From NCBI GenBank assembly GCA_903917505.1, contig CAIXAY010000533.1, forward strand, positions 1 through 8,599: DNA of 8,599 nt. Reading direction: 5' to 3'. Below are positions 1 to 6,755 of the stretch, in pieces. Source of the stretch: an uncultured beta proteobacterium (lineage in GTDB: Bacteria; Pseudomonadota; Gammaproteobacteria; Burkholderiales; Rhodocyclaceae). Position 1 is the stretch's first letter. Every line of letters begins with the position of its first letter. Under the pieces are notes generated by a model. The model did no database searches. It saw nothing but the letters and a program-made list of their open reading frames with translations, and had not been told where the DNA came from. A program made the translations under genes and the position numbers.

Positions 1-1
1 G

Positions 2-1273
2 ATCAAGAACAATCGCGGCCGCCTCGGCAAGAACCTGTGGACCGATGCCGGCGCCGGCGAAGCGATCCGCGTCTTCGAAGGCTATTCGGACATCGACGAA
101 GCGCGCTTCGTCGTCGATGAAGTGCGCGAGCTCGTGCGCGACGGCACGGCGCGCGACCAGATCGCCCTGCTCTACCGCTCGAACGCCCAGTCGCGCGTCC
201 TCGAGCCTCAGCTGTTCACCGCCGGTGTGCCCTATCGCGTCTATGGCGGGCTGCGCTTCTTCGATCGCCAGGAGATCAAGCACGCGCTCGCCTATCTGCG
301 CCTGATCGCCAATTCAGACGACGACACCGCTTTCGCCCGCGTCGTCAATTTCCCGACGCGCGGCATCGGCAGCCGCAGCATCGAGGCTTTGCAGGACGCC
401 GCGCACCGCGCCAACTCGAGCCTCTACATCGCCGCGGCAGGACTCGGCGGCAAGGCCGGGACCGCGGTCGGCGGCTTCATCCGGCTGATCGAAACGCTGC
501 GCAGCGAGACCAAAGCCCTGGCGCTGCCGGAAGTCATCGCCGAGCTGATCGAGAAGAGCGGCCTGCGCCAGTTTTACCTCGGCGAGAAGGAAGGCCGCGA
601 GCGGCTGGAAAACCTCGACGAGTTGATCAACGCGGCCGTCAACTTCGTGCAGGAAGAATCGGCCACCGCCGATCCGGCCGAGGCCAATCCGCTCGCTTCA
701 TTCCTCGCCCACGCGGCGCTCGAAGCCGGCGAGCATCAGGCCGGCGAGGGCCAGGAAGCGGTGCAGCTGATGACCGTGCACGCGGCCAAGGGACTCGAAT
801 TCGACGTCGTTTTCATCACCGGCCTCGAGCAGGGCCTGTTCCCGCACGACAACTCGACGCAGGAGCGCGACGGCCTCGAAGAGGAGCGGCGGCTGATGTA
901 CGTGGCGCTGACCCGGGCGCGCAAGCGGCTCTACCTCTCGCACGCGCAGACGCGCATGCTGCACGGGCAGACGCGCTACTGCCTGCCCTCGCTGTTCCTC
1001 GAGGAACTGCCCGAGGAATTGCTGCGCAGGATCGGCCACGCGCCGGCTTTCGCGCCGGCCGCGCCTTACAGCGCCGAGCCGACCTCGGCCTACACCGCGG
1101 CGGAGCCGGGCAACGGCCTGCGCATCGGACAAAGCGTGCAGCACGCCAAGTTCGGCCTCGGCGTCATCGTATCGGCCGAGGGGCGCGGCGAGGAGGCGCG
1201 CGTGCAGGTCAATTTCGGCGCGCACGGCATGAAGTGGCTGGCGCTCGTCTATGCCAAGCTGACACCGGTATAG
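2..1273 (+). CDS. uvrD: ATP-dependent DNA helicase UvrD (helicase II), 5'-truncated by window edge
   Basis: This is the C-terminal 423 residues of superfamily 1A helicase UvrD, which unwinds 3'-to-5' in nucleotide excision and mismatch repair. The reading frame is open from base 2, and the start codon and N-terminal Walker A/B half lie left of the window. Sequence like NNRGRLGKNLWTD followed by LYRSNAQSRVLE and YGGLRFFDRQEIK matches the 2A/2B region of proteobacterial UvrD. Motif V (VQLMTVHAAKGLEF, near nt 757-800) and motif VI (EEERRLMYVALTRAR, near nt 878-922) are intact. The last ~45 residues (GQSVQHAKFGLGVIV ... GMKWLALVYAKL) are the Tudor-like C-terminal domain typical of UvrD, so the 3' end is complete, ending with TAG at 1271-1273. 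Rep and PcrA are alternatives, but the tail fits UvrD best. The gene is visibly richer in G+C than the minus-strand genes that follow, consistent with a core chromosomal gene beside an accessory block. Confidence 0.96.
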   Translation: MKNNRGRLGKNLWTDAGAGEAIRVFEGYSDIDEARFVVDEVRELVRDGTARDQIALLYRSNAQSRVLEPQLFTAGVPYRVYGGLRFFDRQEIKHALAYLRLIANSDDDTAFARVVNFPTRGIGSRSIEALQDAAHRANSSLYIAAAGLGGKAGTAVGGFIRLIETLRSETKALALPEVIAELIEKSGLRQFYLGEKEGRERLENLDELINAAVNFVQEESATADPAEANPLASFLAHAALEAGEHQAGEGQEAVQLMTVHAAKGLEFDVVFITGLEQGLFPHDNSTQERDGLEEERRLMYVALTRARKRLYLSHAQTRMLHGQTRYCLPSLFLEELPEELLRRIGHAPAFAPAAPYSAEPTSAYTAAEPGNGLRIGQSVQHAKFGLGVIVSAEGRGEEARVQVNFGAHGMKWLALVYAKLTPV

Positions 1274-1345
1274 GCAAGCGCAGCGCGACGAGCAACGCAT
1301 GATCAACGCGTCCCGCGAAGGGCGCCCTGGCCGCCCGCTTTCTCC

Positions 1346-1375
1346 TGGCGGCACCTCGAAAACAAGGTGCCGCCA
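1346..1375. terminator. Strong stem-loop between convergent genes, possible bidirectional terminator
   Basis: GGCGGCACCT (1347-1356) and AGGTGCCGCC (1365-1374) form a perfect 10-bp inverted repeat around an 8-nt loop. A T-A pair at 1346/1375 extends the stem to 11 bp. It lies 73 nt past the uvrD stop and 75 nt past the stop of the converging minus-strand gene at 1450. Position suggests a shared terminator. However, neither strand shows a T-run directly after the stem, so it is not a canonical intrinsic terminator. It could also serve as an mRNA 3'-end stabiliser. Confidence 0.5.
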
Positions 1376-1449
1376 TCCGTACAAGTTAGTTATGCGGCGA
1401 TATATTCATTACCCCTAAGTTGATGTCCCCTGAAGGTCTCAGCATCAGC

Positions 1450-2445
1450 TTAGAGCTGCATGACAACTCGATCTGCCGTTCGAACCTTCGAGCGGCTTTG
1501 ACTGTTCAGGAGCGGCCTTCCAAACAACGGAATGCCAATCTCAAAGACGTCGCCCTCGACAGCCAAAATCCCATCGGCGAAAGACGCAACTGACGTCCCG
1601 AAGAACTGGACGTGTACGTCACCCGGCCTGCGAAACTGTTCGTACTTGAAATGGTGATACTCGATATTGGCGAGCGTGTGGCACATATTGTCCTCGCCGG
1701 TCACGAATTTCTTTTCCCAGATTACGTTCTTGTTGCGCACTATCCTTGCGACGCCGTCCACATGTCCCGGCAGGTCGCCGACCCGCAGCTCCGGGCCGAA
1801 AGAGCAGGATCTGAGCTTGGCATGAGCGAGGTAGAGATAGCTCTTCTTCTCCATGACATGGTCCGTGCATTCGTTGCCGATTGCATAGCCAAGCCGGTAT
1901 GGATTACGGTCGGGGCCCACAACGTAGAGCCCCACGACCTCCGGCTCCTCGCCATGGTCGGTTGCGAAATCCGGGACTGAGAAGTTTTCGCCCGGCCGCG
2001 CGACAATCGATCCATCGCCCTTGTAGAACCATTCCGCCTGGACGCCAACCTTTCCCGGCTCCGGTCGCCCACCCTCCAGACCCCACTTGAACATCCGCAT
2101 TGTGTCGTTCAAGTTGGCTTCGTCCTGGTTGACCTTCTCGTGCATCTGACTGCGGGCGGCGGCGCTCGCCAGATGCGTCAGGCCCGTACCCGCGATCATG
2201 CAATGGGCGGGGTCTTCATGATCCAGGGGGGGCAGCACCCGGCCTTTTGCCAATAGCGCGTCATAGTCGAACACGTCATCGGTGCCGCGACGCGTGACCT
2301 CGTCGGCAAGTCCAACGCCGGCGGCTATGGCATCGAGGGCCAGGAGCCGGGTGGTGGAAGCGCCCCTCACCGCGAGGATCTTCGACCCGTCGACGCGGCC
2401 AACCCGGCGATTGCCGCTGGTGTCTTCGAACTGAATCAGATGCAT
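1450..2445 (-). CDS. GguC/AraD1-type protein of the fumarylacetoacetate hydrolase superfamily, putative 2-keto-3-deoxy-sugar-acid dehydratase
   Basis: The product is a 331-residue cytoplasmic protein of the GguC/AraD1 group. The N-terminal ~75 residues form the family cap (MHLIQFED...RVGRVDG). The catalytic FAH fold follows, with the acidic pair of the metal site in GEEPEV (E167 and E169), then GYAIGNECTDHV (residues 186-197), SYLYLAHAKL (202-211), FGPEL and FFGTSVASFADG (281-292). These last segments are characteristic of GguC-like proteins. Some relatives dehydrate L-2-keto-3-deoxypentonates to alpha-ketoglutarate semialdehyde; that activity here is inferred from family and from the KGSADH-type dehydrogenase upstream, not proven. 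The ATG at 2445-2443 is preceded by AAGGAG with 7-nt spacing. It is the last gene of the dctQMP unit, 45 nt after dctP, and ends convergent to uvrD. Other FAH-fold activities (hydrolase, isomerase, decarboxylase) remain possible. Confidence 0.85.
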   Translation of the reverse strand: MHLIQFEDTSGNRRVGRVDGSKILAVRGASTTRLLALDAIAAGVGLADEVTRRGTDDVFDYDALLAKGRVLPPLDHEDPAHCMIAGTGLTHLASAAARSQMHEKVNQDEANLNDTMRMFKWGLEGGRPEPGKVGVQAEWFYKGDGSIVARPGENFSVPDFATDHGEEPEVVGLYVVGPDRNPYRLGYAIGNECTDHVMEKKSYLYLAHAKLRSCSFGPELRVGDLPGHVDGVARIVRNKNVIWEKKFVTGEDNMCHTLANIEYHHFKYEQFRRPGDVHVQFFGTSVASFADGILAVEGDVFEIGIPLFGRPLLNSQSRSKVRTADRVVMQL

Positions 2446-2490
2446 GACGAATCTCCTTGTCGGCTTGCAGAATTGCGTCGATTGATCGCG

Positions 2491-3483
2491 TCAGCGAGCG
2501 CTGGCCATGTCGGCGCGGGCCTGACCAACCAGTTCGTCGCCGATGATCTTGCTGAACTCCTCCTGCACCGGCTTGACGAGATTGCGCAGCTTGGCCATTT
2601 CGTCAGGCGGCAGAACGACGACGTCCATGCCGTGGCCCTTCAGGACATTGAAGGCGAGGTTGTCGGCGTTGTCGCGCGACAGCTTGCGCTGAAAGACCGC
2701 GGATTCCTGCGCTGCTTCCATCACGATCTTCTTGTCCCCCTCGGAGAGCGCATTGAACCACTTGGTACTGGCCAGCAGAAGGTAGGGCGTGAAGATGTGC
2801 CCGGTCAGCGTCAGGTACTTTTGCACCTCATAGAATTTGCTGGAATAGATGAGACCAACCGGTGTCTCTTGCGCGTCAACGGCTTTGCTTTCCAGGGCGC
2901 TATAGAGTTCAGGATACGGAAGGCCAATTGGATTCGTGCCAAGCGCCTTGAAAGTGGCAAGGAAGAGTGGATTCGGTATTACCCGGATCTTCAGGCCTTT
3001 CATGTCATCAGCCTTCAGTATCTGCCGCTTGGCATTGGTCATGTGCCGGAAGCCGTTGTCCCAGTAGGCCAGGCCCACGATGTTGATGCTGTCGAGCTTC
3101 TTGAACAGAGCCTTTCCGACCCGGCCGTCCATGACCGCATCGACTTCCTTAAAGTTGGCGTAGAAGAAAGGCAGGTCATAGATTCCGAACTCCTTGATCG
3201 CGCCAACAAAATTGGATGTCGGTCCGACCATGATGTCGAGGACGCCGCCCTGGAGGGAGGACTGCAACTGAGGCTCGTTCCCGAGTTTTCCGCCGGAGTA
3301 CGGCGTGATGATGATCTTGCCGTTGCTCTTGGCCTTGACGAGGTCGATAAACTTATTCACTCCCTGACCGACGGGATGGTCTTCGGTGGGTACATATCCA
3401 AGCCGGGCGGTGACCTGGGCGTGCGCCATCGGCATTGCCAAGGGGGCAAATGCAGCAACCATGATGATTTGTTTGAAGTTCAT
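2491..3483 (-). CDS. dctP: TRAP transporter periplasmic substrate-binding protein, DctP family
   Basis: The product is a 330-residue solute-binding protein that captures a carboxylate substrate in the periplasm and delivers it to the DctQ-DctM permease. A Sec signal peptide is clear: MNFKQ, a hydrophobic core, then AHA-QV with cleavage near residue 22. The mature part begins ARLGYVPTEDHPVGQGV, typical of DctP. Family landmarks follow: PYSGGKLGNEPQLQSSLQGG (61-80), WDNGFRHMTN (141-150), GLKIRVIPNPLF with R167 at the position of the conserved carboxylate-binding arginine (163-174), and ALGTNPIGLPYPELYSALESKAVDAQE (180-206). The frame stays open to an ATG at 3585. I chose the ATG at 3483-3481 because it directly starts the signal peptide and follows an AGGAGAGGGG ribosome-binding region. 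It lies 120 nt after dctM and 45 nt before the FAH-family gene. The substrate cannot be read from sequence; a sugar or aldonic acid is inferred from the neighbours. Confidence 0.93.
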   Translation of the reverse strand: MNFKQIIMVAAFAPLAMPMAHAQVTARLGYVPTEDHPVGQGVNKFIDLVKAKSNGKIIITPYSGGKLGNEPQLQSSLQGGVLDIMVGPTSNFVGAIKEFGIYDLPFFYANFKEVDAVMDGRVGKALFKKLDSINIVGLAYWDNGFRHMTNAKRQILKADDMKGLKIRVIPNPLFLATFKALGTNPIGLPYPELYSALESKAVDAQETPVGLIYSSKFYEVQKYLTLTGHIFTPYLLLASTKWFNALSEGDKKIVMEAAQESAVFQRKLSRDNADNLAFNVLKGHGMDVVVLPPDEMAKLRNLVKPVQEEFSKIIGDELVGQARADMASAR

Positions 3484-3603
3484 ATGAGTCCCCTCTCCTG
3501 ATGAGTGTGAGTGAGTATTTGTAAGACCTATCGACTTGACTCGGCGAGATGCGTTGAACCAATTGTTGGCGGATACAGATATCAATGGCAGTGCAGATAC
3601 GCC

Positions 3604-4881
3604 TCAGAAGAACCACTTGACCGGCGTTGTGACCAACGTCGGGAACACGATCAAGAGCGCCATGGCGGCGGTTTCGGCAATGACGAAGGGAATGACGCCG
3701 GTGATCGCATCCTCCATCCGGATCTTCGCGACGCCGCAGACCACGTTGAGTACGACGCCCACGGGCGGAGTCAGCATGCCAATCGCCGCGTTCATGACGT
3801 ACAGGACGCCAAAGTACACCGGGTCGATACCCGCAGCATGCACGACCGGCATCAGGACAGGCGCGATAATCAGGATGGACGGCGTAAAGTCCAGAAGCAT
3901 GCCGACAACAAAGACGAGCAGCATGATCAGGGTCATCAACAGCATCGGGGTATCGAAGAACGGCATCAAGATCTTGACCACTTCTTCCGGAATATTCGCC
4001 ACGGTGATCATCCAGGCGGAAACCAGCGAAGCGGCGACGATGAACATGATCACCGCCGAAGTCCTGGCGGCGCTCAACAAGGCGGTGTAAAGCGCGCGCG
4101 GCGACAGTTCGCGATAGACCAGAAGGCTGACCAGGAGTGAATACATGGCGGCAACAATTGCGGCTTCGGTTGGCGTGAAAAAGCCAAACTTCAAACCGCC
4201 GATGATGATCAGCGGCATTCCGAACGCCCATCCCGCGTTACCCAGTGCAACGGCCATTTCGCCAAAACTCTTCCGTGGCGGCAAGGCGTTGCGGTTCGTT
4301 CGGGACAGCCACCACCAAATGACCACCAGCGACAGTCCCATCACCAGGCCGGGAATGATCCCGGCGAAGAAAAGCTTTGTAATCGAGGTGTTTGTCGTCA
4401 CGCCAAAAAGGACAAAACCGATGGATGGCGGAATGATCGGCGCGATGATGCCGGTCGCGGCGATCAGCCCGCACGACCGATTCACCTCGTAGCCCGCCTG
4501 GCGCATCAGCGGCAACAGCATCACCGCGAGGGCTGCCGTATCCGCGATCGCCGATCCGGACAAACTCGCCATCAACACCCCGGTACCGATCACGACGTAG
4601 CCCAGGCCGCCGCGCACGTGGCCGAACAGGGCGTTGGCTGCGGCGACGATTCTCTTGGTGAGTCCGCCGACGGTCATCAGTTCGCCGGCGAGGAGGAAGA
4701 AGGGGACAGCCATCAGCGGATAGCTATCGGCGCCATCAACCACCTTTTGCGCGATGATCTGCGTTTCGAAAAGCCCCAACTGCGCCATCAGCGCGGCTCC
4801 GGTGAGCAATAGTGCGAAGGCGATGGGGACGCCAAAAGCCATGGATCCCAGCAGCGCGCCCAGAAAGATGAGTATGGTCAT
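3604..4881 (-). CDS. dctM: TRAP transporter large permease subunit, DctM family
   Basis: The product is a 425-residue polytopic inner-membrane protein, the usual DctM length of about 425-430. It forms the ion-coupled translocation path of the TRAP importer. It is hydrophobic throughout, with roughly a dozen membrane segments. Family motifs are all present: VPIAFAL near the N-terminus, PFFLLAGELMTVGGLT (60-75), SLSGSAIADTAAL (106-118), IIAPIIPPSIGFVLFGV (145-161), FFAGIIPG (171-178), then LLDFTPSILIIAPVLMP and GMLTPPVGVVLNVVCGV in the C-terminal half. The ATG at 4881-4879 begins one base after the dctQ stop, so the two are almost certainly translationally coupled and co-transcribed. It ends at TGA 3606-3604, before a 120-nt gap to dctP. 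No frameshift or missing motif is seen. Confidence 0.96.
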   Translation of the reverse strand: MTILIFLGALLGSMAFGVPIAFALLLTGAALMAQLGLFETQIIAQKVVDGADSYPLMAVPFFLLAGELMTVGGLTKRIVAAANALFGHVRGGLGYVVIGTGVLMASLSGSAIADTAALAVMLLPLMRQAGYEVNRSCGLIAATGIIAPIIPPSIGFVLFGVTTNTSITKLFFAGIIPGLVMGLSLVVIWWWLSRTNRNALPPRKSFGEMAVALGNAGWAFGMPLIIIGGLKFGFFTPTEAAIVAAMYSLLVSLLVYRELSPRALYTALLSAARTSAVIMFIVAASLVSAWMITVANIPEEVVKILMPFFDTPMLLMTLIMLLVFVVGMLLDFTPSILIIAPVLMPVVHAAGIDPVYFGVLYVMNAAIGMLTPPVGVVLNVVCGVAKIRMEDAITGVIPFVIAETAAMALLIVFPTLVTTPVKWFF

Positions 4882-4882
4882 A

Positions 4883-5392
4883 TCAGGCCTCGCTCACCGG
4901 TTCTTCGCCGGCGCGTTCGTCTTGAACCTTGATGCCGTTCGTGATGAGCCACAGTTCTTTAAGGAGGATGCCCGCTATGAATATCGATGCGAACATGCCC
5001 GCGCCATAGAGGAGCGCGACCGGAGTACCGGACAGCGCGGCGACGTTGTGTATATTGAGGATGGTCTGCGTCCAGCTGCCCATGAACATCGCTATACAGC
5101 ACAACAGCATGAGAAGACGGGCGATGACCTGGAACACAATCTTTATCCGCCCCGAAAGCGCATTAACCACGGCGTCGACACCGAGGTGAAGCCCTTCGAA
5201 CATTGCCACGACTGCACCAACGAAGGTGAGCCAGACAAATATGAAACGGCACAACTCTTCCGTAACCGCTATCCCCGAATCGAACACGTATCTGAGAACG
5301 ACATTGGTGAAGACCATCAGCCCCATCACCGACAGTCCGGCAACGAGCAAGTGCTCAAGCCATCGAATTGCGAGGTTTTGCAATGATTTCAA
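4883..5392 (-). CDS. dctQ: TRAP transporter small permease subunit, DctQ family
   Basis: The product is a 169-residue inner-membrane protein with four predicted membrane segments (about 12-34, 47-67, 86-106 and 125-150). It is the DctQ partner that packs against DctM. Diagnostic features are NVVLRYVFDSGIAVTEELCRF (30-50), matching the family N-x-x-x-R-Y ... E-E pattern, and EGLHLGVDAV (66-75). The C-terminal tail is short and acidic. The start is TTG at 5392-5390. It is preceded by AGGGGAGG at suitable spacing (about 6 nt), and no ATG lies in frame nearby. Downstream, dctM starts one base after the TGA. Upstream, at 5438-5515, lies one copy of the duplicated promoter module, giving a predicted leader of about 50 nt. 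This is therefore the first gene of a dctQ-dctM-dctP-FAH unit. Confidence 0.92.
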   Translation of the reverse strand: MKSLQNLAIRWLEHLLVAGLSVMGLMVFTNVVLRYVFDSGIAVTEELCRFIFVWLTFVGAVVAMFEGLHLGVDAVVNALSGRIKIVFQVIARLLMLLCCIAMFMGSWTQTILNIHNVAALSGTPVALLYGAGMFASIFIAGILLKELWLITNGIKVQDERAGEEPVSEA

Positions 5393-5437
5393 ATGCGCCT
5401 CCCCTGTCCAATGCTTTTCTTGTTACAGACATGCATG

Positions 5438-5515
5438 GTGCAACTGGGAGACTCTAGATGGAGCCCCGGGCCTTGTCTAATGAGGACGCGTGATGCAGCT
5501 ATAACTCAGAGGAAT
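5438..5515 (-). promoter_or_regulatory. Predicted promoter/operator module of the dctQMP operon (copy A of a duplicated element)
   Basis: Read on the minus strand, it holds a sigma-70-like -35 TAGACA (5479-5474), a 17-bp spacer, and a -10 TAGAGT (5456-5451). Transcription would start near 5444, about 50 nt before the dctQ TTG. Upstream of the -35 lies GTTATAGCTGCATCAC (5505-5490). This is identical in the second copy at 8423-8438, contains a T-N11-A arrangement, and is centred near -54. The 78-bp module aligns without gaps to 8371-8448, with 62 of 78 matches by hand. The conserved blocks are the upstream element, the -35 region, the -10 region and GTTGCAC at the start site. The spacer interior diverges, as expected for selection on binding sites. 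That a LysR-type protein binds here is inference. Confidence 0.68.
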
Positions 5516-5543
5516 ATCAACAATTGGCCTAAGAACAGGCGCT

Positions 5544-6458
5544 TTAGCTGAACTCGGAGATGAAAAGCTGCGTCACCGGCGTCAGCGGTCTGTCGTGCCT
5601 GGCGACCAGGAAATAGGGCTCGCTTTTCAGACGCAGCGTTACGGGCAGAAGCTTGACCAGGCCGAATTTTTCGCACATCCGTGCCACGTCCATCGAGAGA
5701 AGTGCGACCATCGACGTATGCTGCTGCAATAATGACAGCGTCGCCAATGCCGAAGTGGTTTCGATCGGGCTCGATGGAAACGGTATGCCGAGCTCATAAA
5801 GCTCTCTTTCGAGCAGCAGTCGCATCGGCATGTTGGCCGAATAGACGATCCACCGGGACGACGCGAGATCAGCCAACTCCAGCGACTTGGCGCCGGCGAG
5901 CGGATGATCGAGGTTGGCGACCACCGCCAATGATTCGTCGCAGATCATGACCGCGTTGTAAAGGTCGGGGCTTTCGCTGACGCTGGTGCGGCAGATGGCG
6001 ATATCCAGCCGGCCCTGATCGAGAAGTTCGAGCAGTTGGGCGCTGGTGTCTTCAACGATCAGAACCGAGACCGTGGGTTGTTTTTGCAGCAGGCGCGAAA
6101 GCGCAGTCGTCAGCAGCGGAACCGCGCCCATGATCGTGCCGACGGCCAGGCGGCCGCCGTGCCCCTGGAGTATGCCCAATAGCTCGTCTCTCAGATGCGA
6201 GAGGTCCGAGAGAATCAATCTGGCATACCTGACGACACAACGGCCGAGCGCGTTTGATTCGATGCCCCGGTTGCTGCGCGCAAATAATACCGAGCCCATG
6301 ACCGACTCGATTTCCTTCAGGGCTTTGGTCGCTCCCGGCTGCGTCATGTGGACGGACTCGGCGGCCTTGATCAGGGAGCCTTGATCGGCCAGCGCAACCA
6401 ATAGCCTCAACTGCTTCAGTCGAAGCCGCGAAACAATCGACGGCAATGTCGGAATCAT
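5544..6458 (-). CDS. LysR-type transcriptional regulator, likely local regulator of the uptake and catabolic genes
   Basis: The product is a 304-residue DNA-binding protein, the normal LysR-family length. The winged helix-turn-helix spans about residues 15-75 (LKQLRLLVALADQGSLIKAAESVHMTQPGATKALKEIE), with recognition helix near 38-51. The linker helix and an effector-binding domain follow from about residue 100 (GRLAVGTIMGAVPLL ... LDIAICRT ... ESLAVVANLDHPLAG). It resembles the GbpR-like branch associated with sugar and sugar-acid uptake. The frame is open to an ATG at 6539, which would add 27 residues. I prefer the ATG at 6458-6456 because it places the HTH at the usual distance from the N-terminus, with a weak AGGCGGA upstream. 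The gene lies between its two presumed target promoters and on the same strand as both target units, instead of the common divergent arrangement. Its effector is unknown; a pathway intermediate is plausible. Confidence 0.9.
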   Translation of the reverse strand: MIPTLPSIVSRLRLKQLRLLVALADQGSLIKAAESVHMTQPGATKALKEIESVMGSVLFARSNRGIESNALGRCVVRYARLILSDLSHLRDELLGILQGHGGRLAVGTIMGAVPLLTTALSRLLQKQPTVSVLIVEDTSAQLLELLDQGRLDIAICRTSVSESPDLYNAVMICDESLAVVANLDHPLAGAKSLELADLASSRWIVYSANMPMRLLLERELYELGIPFPSSPIETTSALATLSLLQQHTSMVALLSMDVARMCEKFGLVKLLPVTLRLKSEPYFLVARHDRPLTPVTQLFISEFS

Positions 6459-6755
6459 ATGAAGTCCGCCTATCCGATATGGACCCGTAGCGAATTGGAA
6501 TACTTGTACGGATAGTTTATGCCCGATTGAGTCCTTCATGAGAACTCTGCTGATTCCGTCGGTCGTGTCCGGCCAAGAGAGGCTGCGCTCGAGAACTCGG
6601 CGGACGAGAATTAGCCGCCTGCGTCAGCAAGGAGAGAGAGTCGATTCGAACGGGCCTACACGCCCCCGGCGGGCCTCGCGGCGACGATGCCCGAGAGCCG
6701 GAGTTCGGCGGAAGCCATCGCGAGCCGAGAACGAACGCGCTTTTTTCGCGGGCTC
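6459..6755. other. 297-nt intergenic region between the dehydrogenase and lysR, no gene recognised
   Basis: This GC-rich stretch separates the dehydrogenase stop from the chosen lysR start. It should hold the lysR promoter, but I see no convincing -35/-10 pair on the minus strand; TAAACT near 6518-6513 is the best weak -10 candidate. It lacks the upstream element found before dctQ and the dehydrogenase. Short open frames here show no recognisable protein. If the ATG at 6539 is the true lysR start, the gap shrinks to 216 nt. Confidence 0.5.

Noticed and set aside
698..1384. Long open frame (228 codons) antisense to uvrD
   Set aside because: It is a shadow of the GC-rich uvrD gene: arginine-rich and low in complexity, with no recognisable domain.
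2440..3501. Long open frame (353 codons) on the plus strand antisense to dctP
   Set aside because: It is a mirror of the dctP coding frame. The minus-strand protein has a signal peptide and full family motifs, while this one has none.
5527..5540. Small hairpin GCCT-N6-AGGC just after the lysR stop
   Set aside because: The stem is only 4 bp with no T-run, too weak to call a terminator.
1375..6513. Shared 12-mer ATCCGTACAAGT at 1375-1386 (+) and 6513-6502 (-)
   Set aside because: The match does not extend beyond 12 bp, and its two contexts (past the terminator-like stem and upstream of lysR) have nothing else in common; probably coincidence.
6642..6655. GTTCGAATC on the minus strand followed by CTCTCTCC, resembling the T-loop and 3' acceptor of a serine tRNA
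   Set aside because: The T-stem does not pair, and no matching 5' acceptor half or anticodon arm is found upstream on that strand. It is at best a remnant and probably chance.
6741..6755. CGCG-CTTTTTT-CGCG after the dehydrogenase stop
   Set aside because: The stem is 4 bp with the T/A run inside the loop rather than after the stem, so it does not fit an intrinsic terminator.
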